A stretch of DNA of 38,724 nt, taken from contig JAEULC010000161.1 of assembly GCA_016792605.1 (NCBI GenBank), positions 1 through 38,724 on the forward strand, in the 5' to 3' direction. Below the pieces are notes generated by a model. It was not told where the DNA came from. It worked only from the letters and a program-made list of their open reading frames with translations, and did not search any database. Positions within the stretch are counted from its first letter, which is position 1. The number at the start of each line of letters is the position of its first letter. Source of the DNA: Rhodospirillales bacterium. GTDB lineage: Bacteria > Pseudomonadota > Alphaproteobacteria > JAEULC01. The position numbers and the translations under genes are program-made. This document shows positions 14,270 to 21,760 of this stretch, in pieces.

Positions 14270-15361
14270 ATGAACGACCTGCCGGCGCGCCCGCGGGTTT
14301 TTGCGCCTTTGGGCGAAACGCTGCCGGCGTCGTGGTACGCGGATCCGGGAGTGTTCGTTAAGGAGCGCGCCGCCATCTTCGCGCGGCACTGGCAGCTCTT
14401 TGCCCACGAGAGCCGGCTGCCGGCCCCGGGCGACTACGTTGCCGGCGTCCTGGCGGGCTATCCGATCGTCGTGATCCGCGGCCGCGACGGCCAGGTGCGC
14501 GGCTTCCATAATGTCTGCCGCCACCGCGCCGCCCAGCTCGTGCCGGACGGGGTGGGGCATGCGAAGTCGCTGGTCTGCCCCTATCACGGCTGGTCCTATG
14601 ACGGCGACGGCCGGCTGATCAAGGCGCGCGACTTCGGCGAGGACCCCGGCCTCGACCCGGCGGCGATGGGGTTGTTCGCGCTGCGCACCGAGACCTGGAA
14701 GGGCTTGGTGTTCGTCTGCATCGACCGCAACGCGCCGTCCCTCGTGGACTGGCTGGGCCCGATCGCGGTTATGGCCAGGGACTATCCGCTGGAGAAGTAC
14801 CGCTTCTACCGCGACAAGATCCGCGAGGTCGATGTCGACTGGAAGGCCTATGGCGACAACTATCTTGAGGGCTACCATCTCGAGCTGATGCATCCGGCGC
14901 TGTGCGCCGCGATCGACGTCGACCGGTACACGATCGACGTCCACGACCGGCACGAGTTCTTCCACCTTTACGGGCCGCGCCGCGACGGCGGGCTGACGCA
15001 GGGGCTCTATTTCTACCGCTTTCCGGTCCTGATGCTGAACCTCTACGACTGGGGCGCCTCGATCGCGACTATCGACGCGCTCGGGCCCGGGCGGATGCGC
15101 CATACCAACTGGTACCTGTTCGAGGACCTGTCGCCCGAAGGCAAGGCCGAGCGCGACCGCATCGTCGAGTGGGCGATCGAGATCGTCAGCGAGGACATCG
15201 CGATCGTCACCGGGGTGCAACGAAACCTGAACACGGGTGTCTACGACCGCGGGCGACTGTCGCCCAAGCACGAGCACGGGCTGAAGGGGTTTCACGACAT
15301 GGTCCGGCGCGGCGTCGCCGAGTACGATTCGGGCTGGCGCCCGACCGTGCGGGCGGGGTGA
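14270..15361 (+). CDS. Rieske non-heme iron oxygenase, alpha subunit
   Basis: 363 residues. The N-terminal Rieske domain binds a 2Fe-2S cluster through C83-R-H85 and C103-P-Y-H106. The catalytic domain has GDNYLEGYHLELMH: iron ligands H203 and H208, with D309 in SEDIAIVTG as likely third ligand and D196/N197 at the bridging position. The length and the NYLEGYH form resemble single-component alpha-type oxygenases that demethylate or hydroxylate quaternary amines (choline, glycine betaine, carnitine, stachydrine) rather than the larger ring dioxygenases with beta subunits. No ferredoxin or reductase gene is adjacent, so electrons must come from a partner encoded elsewhere. The following importer genes of the polyamine/quaternary amine type support an amine substrate. 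Its exact identity is unknown. Confidence 0.9.
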   Translation: MNDLPARPRVFAPLGETLPASWYADPGVFVKERAAIFARHWQLFAHESRLPAPGDYVAGVLAGYPIVVIRGRDGQVRGFHNVCRHRAAQLVPDGVGHAKSLVCPYHGWSYDGDGRLIKARDFGEDPGLDPAAMGLFALRTETWKGLVFVCIDRNAPSLVDWLGPIAVMARDYPLEKYRFYRDKIREVDVDWKAYGDNYLEGYHLELMHPALCAAIDVDRYTIDVHDRHEFFHLYGPRRDGGLTQGLYFYRFPVLMLNLYDWGASIATIDALGPGRMRHTNWYLFEDLSPEGKAERDRIVEWAIEIVSEDIAIVTGVQRNLNTGVYDRGRLSPKHEHGLKGFHDMVRRGVAEYDSGWRPTVRAG

Positions 15362-15385
15362 GTCGCCGGGGCATGGGTATTGCAC

Positions 15386-15391
15386 TATAAT
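15386..15391 (+). promoter_or_regulatory. Candidate -10 element (TATAAT) before the binding-protein gene
   Basis: A perfect TATAAT, rare in this GC-rich sequence, lies in the 102-base gap between the oxygenase and the binding-protein gene. No good -35 is found 16-18 bases upstream, so it may be weak or activator-dependent. It would give an extra transcript starting near 15398 for the importer. Confidence 0.35.
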
Positions 15392-15463
15392 TCGAAATAA
15401 ACGCGGGGGCGGGAAGCCCTGCCGCGGGAGGCGTTCGTCAATCTGCAACAGAGGAGACTTGGG

Positions 15464-16606
15464 ATGATCCTGTTCGACAAGAAAACGGTTACGCGCCGCT
15501 CGGTGCTCAAGAAGGCGGTCGCGGCCGGCGCCGTGGCGTCCGTCGGCCCCTGGTTCGTGCGCGACGCGCTGTCGTCCTCGGGCGAACTCAACTGGTTCAC
15601 CTGGGAGGACTATGCGCCGAAGCCCTTGATGGACAAGTTCACCAAGGACACCGGCATCAAGATCAACGTGACCCTGTTCGACTCCAACGAGACCCAGCTC
15701 AACAAGCTGCGCGCCGCGCGCGGCGAGGGCTTCGACATGTGCACGCCCACGGTCACCTGGGTTGGCGCGCATATCGACGCCGGCAACATCCAGCCCGTCG
15801 ACTGGGCCAAGATCAAGACCCTGAACAACGTCCAGAAGACCTTCCAGGGCCTGCCGGCCGACCAGGGCGCCCAGCGCGACGGCAAGTACTACTGCATGCC
15901 GTACAAGTGGGGCACCGAGGCGCTGACCTTCAACACCAAGGCGATGACCCTGGAGTACGGCAAGGCCAGCTTCGGCGACCTGTGGGATCCGAAGTGGAAG
16001 GGCAAGATGACCTGCCGCCCGCGCTCGATCATGCTCGGCACCGGGCTGTGGCTCGAGGGCAAGGGCGATATGCCGGCCGGGTCGATGAAGAAGTCCTACA
16101 CGGACGAGGCGACCATGGTGAAGTACTACGGCCAGGCGCTGGAATACTGCATCAAGAACAAGGCGCAGATTGCCAAGTTCTGGCAGGGCACCAACGACAC
16201 CGTGCTGGCCTATCGCCAGGAAGGCTGCGTCATCGGCCAGACCTGGGACGGCCCGCCCAACACCATGCGCAACGAGGGCGACGCGGTGAAGTACCTGGCG
16301 CCGAAGGAAGGCGCGCTGACCTGGTGCGACACGCTGTCGATCACCAAGGGGGCCAAGAACATCGAGCAGGCCTATGCGTTCATGGCCTGGGCGCTGCAGC
16401 CCGAGGTCGGCGGCCTGATGGCGAACGAGACGGGCTACAACAGCATCGTCATCGGCGCCGAGAAGCACACCAACCCGAACTACCAGCGCAACTTCAGCGA
16501 AGCCTATCCGGGCGACGCGATCGAGAAGCTGTGGTTCCAGGGCGAAGAGAAGCCCTGGTTCATCGCCAAGCGCCAGGAATTCGCCGCCAAGCTCCAGGCG
16601 GCCTGA
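15464..16606 (+). CDS. ABC transporter substrate-binding protein, polyamine/quaternary-amine type, Tat-exported
   Basis: 380 residues. The N-terminus has a twin-arginine signal (TRRSVLKKAVAAGAVASVG, residues about 10-28), so the protein is exported folded. The mature start LNWFTWEDYAPKPLMDKFTKDTG is the usual opening of PotD-like receptors, followed by FDMCTPTVTWVG, YYCMPYKWGTEALTFN, VIGQTWDGPPNT and SITKGAKNIEQAYAFM. Aromatic residues (W, Y, F) are plentiful, which suits a cation-pi cage for amines. GAGGAGA precedes the ATG. A strong terminator-like hairpin follows the stop, separating it from the ATPase gene. Ligand inferred to be the amine oxidised by the upstream oxygenase. Confidence 0.92.
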   Translation: MILFDKKTVTRRSVLKKAVAAGAVASVGPWFVRDALSSSGELNWFTWEDYAPKPLMDKFTKDTGIKINVTLFDSNETQLNKLRAARGEGFDMCTPTVTWVGAHIDAGNIQPVDWAKIKTLNNVQKTFQGLPADQGAQRDGKYYCMPYKWGTEALTFNTKAMTLEYGKASFGDLWDPKWKGKMTCRPRSIMLGTGLWLEGKGDMPAGSMKKSYTDEATMVKYYGQALEYCIKNKAQIAKFWQGTNDTVLAYRQEGCVIGQTWDGPPNTMRNEGDAVKYLAPKEGALTWCDTLSITKGAKNIEQAYAFMAWALQPEVGGLMANETGYNSIVIGAEKHTNPNYQRNFSEAYPGDAIEKLWFQGEEKPWFIAKRQEFAAKLQAA

Positions 16607-16637
16607 TCCCGGCGACCCGCTGAAGGGGTGAAGCGAC

Positions 16638-16673
16638 GGAGCGCCCGCGAAACGGGCGCTCCGCCCTTCTTTT
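16638..16673 (+). terminator. Rho-independent (probably partial) terminator after the binding-protein gene
   Basis: Perfect 10-base arms (16638-16647, 16653-16662) enclose CGAAA and are followed by GCCCTTCTTTT. It would end most transcripts after the binding-protein gene; readthrough or the downstream promoter candidate would supply the ATPase and permeases. Confidence 0.75.
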
Positions 16674-16702
16674 CATCATCGAACCGCCGGCGCGACGGCG
16701 GA

Positions 16703-16724
16703 CCGGAAATTGCCCGGAAATTGC
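16703..16724 (+). repeat. Perfect tandem 11-base repeat upstream of the ATPase gene
   Basis: CCGGAAATTGC occurs twice with no gap (16703-16713, 16714-16724). One helical turn per unit suggests binding of a protein dimer or two protomers on one face. The second unit runs into TTGCAT (16721-16726), which with GATAGG (16743-16748, 16-base spacer) could form a promoter for the ATPase gene. Confidence 0.45.
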
Positions 16725-16781
16725 ATCGCCGGGACATGCATCGATAGGGCAGGGCGACGCCGCTTTGCGGCTGGGGGCGCA

Positions 16782-17897
16782 ATGGCGAATGATCTGGAAC
16801 TAGTCGACGTCGTGAAGAAGTTCGGCGCGTTCACCGCCGTTCACGGCGTCAACGTGGCGATGCCGCAGGGCGAGTTCTTCTCCTTCCTCGGCCCATCGGG
16901 CTGCGGCAAGACAACGATCCTCAGGATGATCTCGGGGTTCATCGACCCCAGCGCCGGCGCGATCCGGCTGGCCGGGCGCGACCTGAACGGCATCGGCCCG
17001 AACAAGCGGCCGACCGCGCTGATCTTCCAGAACCTGGCCCTGTTCCCGCTGATGAGCGTCGCTGACAACATCGGCTACGGCCTGATGGTGCGCGGCGTCG
17101 CGGCGTCGGAGCGGCGCAAGGTCGTCGACCGGATGCTCGAGCTGATCGCGCTCAAGGGCTACGGCGACAAGCGCATCGACGAGCTGTCGGGCGGCCAGAA
17201 GCAGCGCGTGGCGATCGCCCGTGCGCTGGCGGTCGAACCCAAGGTGCTGCTGCTCGACGAGCCGCTTTCCGCGCTCGACCTCAAGCTGCGCCAGCACATG
17301 CGTCACGAGTTGCGTGCGCTGCAGCGGCGCACCGGCGTCACCTTCATCTACATCACCCACGATCAGGGCGAGGCGCTGGCCATGTCCGACCGCGTGGCTG
17401 TCATGAGCCAGGGCCGGATCGAGCAGATCGGCACCTCGACCGAGATCTACAACAACCCGCAGACCGCCTTTGTCGCCGCCTTCGTGGGCGAGAACAACGC
17501 GCTCGCGGGAAAGGTCACCGCCGCCGACTACGGCTACGGGGCGATCGAGACTGCCTTCGGCAAGCTGCGCGCCGCCAATCCGCGCGGCATGAAGCCGGGC
17601 GAGGCGTCGGTGCTGTTCGTCCGGCCCGAGCGCGTGCGCCTGGCCGAGGCCAAGGCCGAGACCGGCAGCGACAACGTCATCGAGAGCCCGGTGCTGGACG
17701 GCGTGTTCGAGGGTCCGGTCGCCAATATCCTGCTGGAGAACCTGGGCAGCGAGCGGCCGATCACCGTGACGCTGGCCAATGACGGCGCCACGCCCCGGGT
17801 CAGCCGCGGCGAGCGCCGGCGGGTCCGCTTCTCGCCCGACGACGCGATCCTGCTGCCGCCGGCCGGCGCCGCGCACGGCGCGGGAGGCCACGCTTGA
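16782..17897 (+). CDS. ABC transporter ATP-binding protein, polyamine type
   Basis: 371 residues. Walker A is GPSGCGKTT (about 38-46), the Q-loop lies in LIFQNLALFP, the signature is LSGGQKQRVAIARAL (about 135) and Walker B is VLLLDEPLSALD, followed by ITHDQGEAL with the switch His. The C-terminal third (about 245-371) is a TOBE-type regulatory domain, as in PotA. The ATG at 16782 gives the usual ANDLELVDVVKKFG start; an earlier in-frame ATG (16710) would run through the tandem repeat and is not favoured. It overlaps the first permease by 4 bases. It energises the permeases at 17894 and 18775; whether it also serves the ATPase-less importer at 11049-12387 is doubtful, because the families differ. 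Confidence 0.93.
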   Translation: MANDLELVDVVKKFGAFTAVHGVNVAMPQGEFFSFLGPSGCGKTTILRMISGFIDPSAGAIRLAGRDLNGIGPNKRPTALIFQNLALFPLMSVADNIGYGLMVRGVAASERRKVVDRMLELIALKGYGDKRIDELSGGQKQRVAIARALAVEPKVLLLDEPLSALDLKLRQHMRHELRALQRRTGVTFIYITHDQGEALAMSDRVAVMSQGRIEQIGTSTEIYNNPQTAFVAAFVGENNALAGKVTAADYGYGAIETAFGKLRAANPRGMKPGEASVLFVRPERVRLAEAKAETGSDNVIESPVLDGVFEGPVANILLENLGSERPITVTLANDGATPRVSRGERRRVRFSPDDAILLPPAGAAHGAGGHA

Positions 17898-18778
17898 GCG
17901 AGGCGATCCGGCGATTCGGCGCGGGCGGGGTCGCGGCGATCCTGGCCGGCGTCGCCTTCTGGGCGATCATGCTGATCGCCGGGCCGATGCTGCTGATGGT
18001 CGACCTGGCGTTCCGGCCCTACCTGCCGAATCCGGCCGACGTCGGCGGCCCGCTGGACGTCCACACCGTCAGCAACTTCGCCAAGGTGTTCCTGGACGAC
18101 CTGAACTGGCGCGTCTTCGTGAAGACGATCTACGCCAGCATCACGGTCACGATCATCTCGCTGCTGATCGGGTATCCGCTGTCCTACATCCTGGTGCGCT
18201 CGACGAAGTCGGGCTGGGTCGGCATCCTGATGATCGGCCTGTTGATCCCGTTCTGGGTCAACGAGATCCTGCGCACCTTCGCCTGGCAGCTGCTGCTGGC
18301 GCGCTACGGCTTCATCAACACCACGCTGACCGCGATGGGCCTGATCGACGAACCGATCCAGTTCACCAATACCGATTTCGGTGTCCAGGTCGGCCTGATT
18401 TACGCCTACATCCTGTTCATGATCTTCCCGCTCTACAGCACGATGGAGAGCCTCGACCCGAACCAGGTCGACGCCGCGCGCGACCTGGGCGCGCCGTTCT
18501 GGCGCATTCACTGGGACATCGTGATCCCGCACACCAAGCCCGGCATCGCGTCGGGCTGCATCGTCACTTTCATGCTGGCCGCGGGCTCCTATGTCGTGCC
18601 CGAGCTGCTGGGCGGCACGCGGGCGATCTGGTTCACCAAGCTGATCTACCTGCAGTTCGAGGCGATCAACTGGAACCTGGCCTCGGCCTATGGCTTCACC
18701 CTTGTGGTGCTATGCCTGCTCTTCATCCTGCTGATGATGGCGGTGTTCCGCGTCAGCCTGAAGGACATCGCGCGATGA
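17894..18778 (+). CDS. ABC transporter permease, PotB-like
   Basis: 294 residues with about six membrane segments. Features are the first helix FWAIMLIAGPMLLMVDLAF, the periplasmic NFAKVFLDDLNWRVF, the INTTLTAMGLIDEPI segment and the EAA loop at LDPNQVDAARDLGAPFWR. The start is TTG at 17894, overlapping the ATPase stop as TTGA, with GGGAGG at 17882-17887; no ATG gives the full first helix. The stop overlaps the next permease (ATGA). It forms one half of the inner-membrane channel. Confidence 0.92.
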   Translation: MSEAIRRFGAGGVAAILAGVAFWAIMLIAGPMLLMVDLAFRPYLPNPADVGGPLDVHTVSNFAKVFLDDLNWRVFVKTIYASITVTIISLLIGYPLSYILVRSTKSGWVGILMIGLLIPFWVNEILRTFAWQLLLARYGFINTTLTAMGLIDEPIQFTNTDFGVQVGLIYAYILFMIFPLYSTMESLDPNQVDAARDLGAPFWRIHWDIVIPHTKPGIASGCIVTFMLAAGSYVVPELLGGTRAIWFTKLIYLQFEAINWNLASAYGFTLVVLCLLFILLMMAVFRVSLKDIAR

Positions 18779-19674
18779 GCGCCACGACGATCGCCGCGCC
18801 GGCCGCTCCGGCCAAGCCCTGGCTGACCTCGGACCAGGTGCTGCAGATCAGCGTCGCATTGTTCCTGACGCTGTTCTTCCTCTACCTCTTCCTGCCGCTG
18901 ATCTACATGATGCTGGTGACGTTCAACGACAGCCGCATCCCCACGCTCACCCCCTGGCGCGGCTTCACGCTGCGCTGGTTCGTGTCGATGTGGGAAGACC
19001 AGCGCATGTGGCAGGCGGTCTGGAAGAGCGTGGTCATCGGCGTGGCGGTGATCGTGCTGGCGGTGCCGCTGGGCCTCGCCGGCGCGGTGTTCATGACCCG
19101 GATGCGCGTGCCCGGCCAGTCGCTGATCTACGCCGTGATGATCTCGCCGATCCTGATGCCCGGCATCATGATCGGCCTGTCGACCCTGATCTTCTGGGAC
19201 CGGCAGTTCGGGATCGGCGGGCGCTGGCAGCTTTCGGTGCTTGGCCAGACCAGCTTCATCGCTGCCTACTGCATGCTGATCTTCATGGCGCGCCTGACGC
19301 GGTTCGACCAGACGCTGGAGGAAGCGGCGCTCGACCTCGGCGCCACGCCGGCGCAGGTGTTCCGCACCATCATGGTGCCCTACATGCGTCCTGCGATCCT
19401 GTCGGCGGCGACGCTGGCGTTCCTCCAGTCGCTGGAGAACTTCAACACCACGCTGTTCACGATCGGCAACGACATCACGCTGACGATGTACATCGCCGGC
19501 AAGATCCGCTCCGGCACGACTCCGGCGCTGAACGCGCTCGCCTTCGTCATGGTGGTGTTCACCGTGATCGCCGGGATCGTCTACGAGGTGCTGCGCCGGC
19601 GCGAGGTGCGGGCGGCGGCGGCCCGGGCGCGGGCGGCGCAGGAAGCCGAGCTGGCCGTCGGCGCGGCGGACTGA
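18775..19674 (+). CDS. ABC transporter permease, PotC-like
   Basis: 299 residues, six membrane segments. The N-terminal helix is ISVALFLTLFFLYLFLPLIY, then the periplasmic stretch FTLRWFVSMWED, a helix MISPILMPGIMIGLSTLIF, and the EAA loop at LEEAALDLGATPAQVFR. The C-terminus has an Ala/Arg/Glu-rich cytoplasmic tail after the last helix. The ATG overlaps the stop of the first permease. It is the last gene of the cluster; its stop lies 12 bases from the end of the convergent hypothetical gene, with no obvious terminator between them. Confidence 0.92.
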   Translation: MSATTIAAPAAPAKPWLTSDQVLQISVALFLTLFFLYLFLPLIYMMLVTFNDSRIPTLTPWRGFTLRWFVSMWEDQRMWQAVWKSVVIGVAVIVLAVPLGLAGAVFMTRMRVPGQSLIYAVMISPILMPGIMIGLSTLIFWDRQFGIGGRWQLSVLGQTSFIAAYCMLIFMARLTRFDQTLEEAALDLGATPAQVFRTIMVPYMRPAILSAATLAFLQSLENFNTTLFTIGNDITLTMYIAGKIRSGTTPALNALAFVMVVFTVIAGIVYEVLRRREVRAAAARARAAQEAELAVGAAD

Positions 19675-19686
19675 TCGGCCGCGACG

Positions 19687-20163
19687 CTACTTGCTGGCTG
19701 CTTCCTTGCGCGCCTTCGCCGCGGCGGTGGCGATGACCGCCGGCACTTCCTTCACCATCTGGCGGCGCGCCTCGACGTCGTCGTCCTCGTAGCGGATCGA
19801 TCCCGTATCGGTGCTGGGCGCCTTCGCGGCCAGGTTGAGCGTGGTCAGGAGGGCGATCTGGTCGCCGACCAGTTCCAGGCGCTTGCTGGCGCGGGTCGCC
19901 AGCGGGATGCGCCGGTTGCGGCAGAACAGCACCAGGGCGCCCAGAATGTCGGCGTTGTCGAAGTCGACGGAAAAGCCGGGCTTGGCCTTGGACTTGCCGA
20001 CGATCATCGCGGAAACGCCGTGCTTGTCGGACCGCAGCTTAATCGTGGCCACCGCATCGTGCGGCAGCTTTTCGGCGCGCGTCGCCTGGAAGCGGACCAG
20101 GGCGTCGAAAACCTCCTCCCGCGTGAACAGGAAGTAGTGGATTTCCTTGGGCATTTTCGTCAT
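19687..20163 (-). CDS. Conserved-looking hypothetical protein, 158 residues
   Basis: I do not recognise this protein as a named family. It starts MTKMPKEIHYFLFTREEVFDALVRF, has a central beta-rich part (ATIKLRSDKHGVSAMIVG, GFSVDFDNADILGALVLFCRN) and then RRIPLATRASKRLELVGDQIALLTTLN, ending in a charged Lys/Ala-rich tail. There is no signal peptide and no membrane segment. The base composition and codon use match the neighbours, and the frame is well structured, so it is probably a real cytoplasmic protein. It lies alone, convergent with the permease gene and divergent from thrC. The basic tail and the KR-rich middle could bind nucleic acid, but this is speculative. The fourth codon is a second possible ATG start. 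Confidence 0.75.
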   Translation of the reverse strand: MTKMPKEIHYFLFTREEVFDALVRFQATRAEKLPHDAVATIKLRSDKHGVSAMIVGKSKAKPGFSVDFDNADILGALVLFCRNRRIPLATRASKRLELVGDQIALLTTLNLAAKAPSTDTGSIRYEDDDVEARRQMVKEVPAVIATAAAKARKEAASK

Positions 20164-20281
20164 TTACCTATGATCGGCCGCGGCGGATCAGTAGCATCGG
20201 CGGTTAAGTGTCGCAATGGATTCCGGCCATCAACAGCCATGCGCGACGCGCTGGGCGACCCCGACAACGCAGCCGGCCGGG

Positions 20282-20311
20282 TTGCTCCGGCCCCGGCCGC
20301 GCCGCTAGTGT
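20282..20311 (+). promoter_or_regulatory. Candidate thrC promoter
   Basis: TTGCTC (20282-20287), 18-base spacer, TAGTGT (20306-20311) inside GCTAGTGT. The same GCTAGTGT occurs upstream of the malyl-CoA lyase gene. It lies about 30 bases before the thrC start. Confidence 0.35.
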
Positions 20312-20341
20312 AGTCGTCCGCAGCAACCGAGGTTTATCGCA

Positions 20342-21760
20342 GTGCGCTATGTCAGCACCCGCGGCGAGGCTCCCGTCCTTGCCTTCGACGACGTCCTCCT
20401 TACCGGCCTGGCGCGCGACGGCGGGCTCTACGTGCCCGAATCCTGGCCGCAGGTCGGGGCGGACGAGTGGCGGGCGATGCGCGCCCTCTCCTATGGTGAG
20501 CTCGCTTACCGGGTGATCCGTCCCTTCGTCGCCGGGCGGGTCGACGACCAGACCCTGGCGCGCCTGGCGCGCGAGGCCTATGCCGGCTTCGGCCACCAGG
20601 CCGTGGCGCCGCTGAAGCAGCTCGACCACGGGCTGTGGCTGATGGAGCTGTTCCACGGGCCGACGCTCGCCTTCAAGGACATGGCGATGCAGCTTCTGGG
20701 CCGGCTGTTCGACCATGTGCTGGCCCAGCGCGGGCAGCGGATCACGATCGCCGGCGCCACCTCGGGCGACACCGGCTCGGCCGCGATCGAGGCCTGCCGC
20801 GACCGCGCGAGCATCGAGATCTTTATGCTCCACCCGCATGGCCGCGTGTCGGAGGTACAGCGCCGGCAGATGACCACGGTGCTGTCGCCCAACGTGCACA
20901 ACATCGCGATCGACGGCAGCTTCGACGACTGCCAGGACCTGGTGAAGGGCCTGTTCAACGACCTGCCCTTCCGCGACGAGGTCGGCCTGTCGGCGGTCAA
21001 TTCGATCAACTGGGCGCGGATCATGATCCAGATCGCCTACTATGCGCACGCCGCCCTGTCGCTCGGCGCGCCCGAGCGCAAGGTGTCGTTCGCCGTCCCC
21101 ACGGGCAATTTCGGCAACATCTACGCGGCCTACGCGGCGCGCGCCATGGGCCTGCCGATCGAGCGGCTGATCGTGGGCTCGAACAGCAATGACATCCTGA
21201 CGCGGTTCTTCGGGTCGGGCGAGATGAAGATCGGGACGGTCCACCCGACCTTGAGCCCCAGCATGGACATCCAGGTATCGAGCAACGCCGAGCGCCTGCT
21301 GTTCGACCTTTACGACCGCGACGGCGCGGCGCTGGCCAAGGCGATGCATGGCTTCCGCAAGGACGGCCGGCTCGACGTCGGCCGGGACCGGCTCGAGCGC
21401 GCCCGCAGGCTGTTCTCGGCCACGCGCTACGACGATGCCGAGACGACCGAGATCATTCGCCGCGAATACGCCGCGACGGGCGAGATCCTGGATCCCCACA
21501 GCGCCATCGGCGTGGCCGCGGCCCGGGCTGCCGGCCGCACCGACGACACGCCGGTCGTGGCGCTGGGCACGGCGCACCCCGCCAAGTTCCCCGACGCGGT
21601 CGAGAAGGCGGTCGGCAAGCGCCCGGCCCTGCCGGACCGCATGAAGGACCTCTACACGCGCGAGGAGCGCTGCATGCGCCTGCCGAACGACCTCGGCGCG
21701 CTGCGCGCCTTCATCCAGGCCCGGGTCGGCGCACCGGGCGGCAAGCGGAGCGCGGCATGA
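20342..21760 (+). CDS. thrC: Threonine synthase
   Basis: 472 residues, the long (class with N-terminal extension) proteobacterial form. The N-terminus VRYVSTRGEAPVLAFDDVLLTGLARDGG, the PLP-lysine motif GPTLAFKDMAMQLLG (Lys near residue 112), the glycine-rich SGDTGSAAIEAC loop and VPTGNFGNIYAAYAA are diagnostic. It converts O-phosphohomoserine to threonine with PLP in the cytoplasm. The start is GTG at 20342, with CGAGG nine bases upstream. The stop overlaps the M16 peptidase start (ATGA); thrC next to this peptidase gene is a common alphaproteobacterial arrangement. Confidence 0.96.
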   Translation: MRYVSTRGEAPVLAFDDVLLTGLARDGGLYVPESWPQVGADEWRAMRALSYGELAYRVIRPFVAGRVDDQTLARLAREAYAGFGHQAVAPLKQLDHGLWLMELFHGPTLAFKDMAMQLLGRLFDHVLAQRGQRITIAGATSGDTGSAAIEACRDRASIEIFMLHPHGRVSEVQRRQMTTVLSPNVHNIAIDGSFDDCQDLVKGLFNDLPFRDEVGLSAVNSINWARIMIQIAYYAHAALSLGAPERKVSFAVPTGNFGNIYAAYAARAMGLPIERLIVGSNSNDILTRFFGSGEMKIGTVHPTLSPSMDIQVSSNAERLLFDLYDRDGAALAKAMHGFRKDGRLDVGRDRLERARRLFSATRYDDAETTEIIRREYAATGEILDPHSAIGVAAARAAGRTDDTPVVALGTAHPAKFPDAVEKAVGKRPALPDRMKDLYTREERCMRLPNDLGALRAFIQARVGAPGGKRSAA

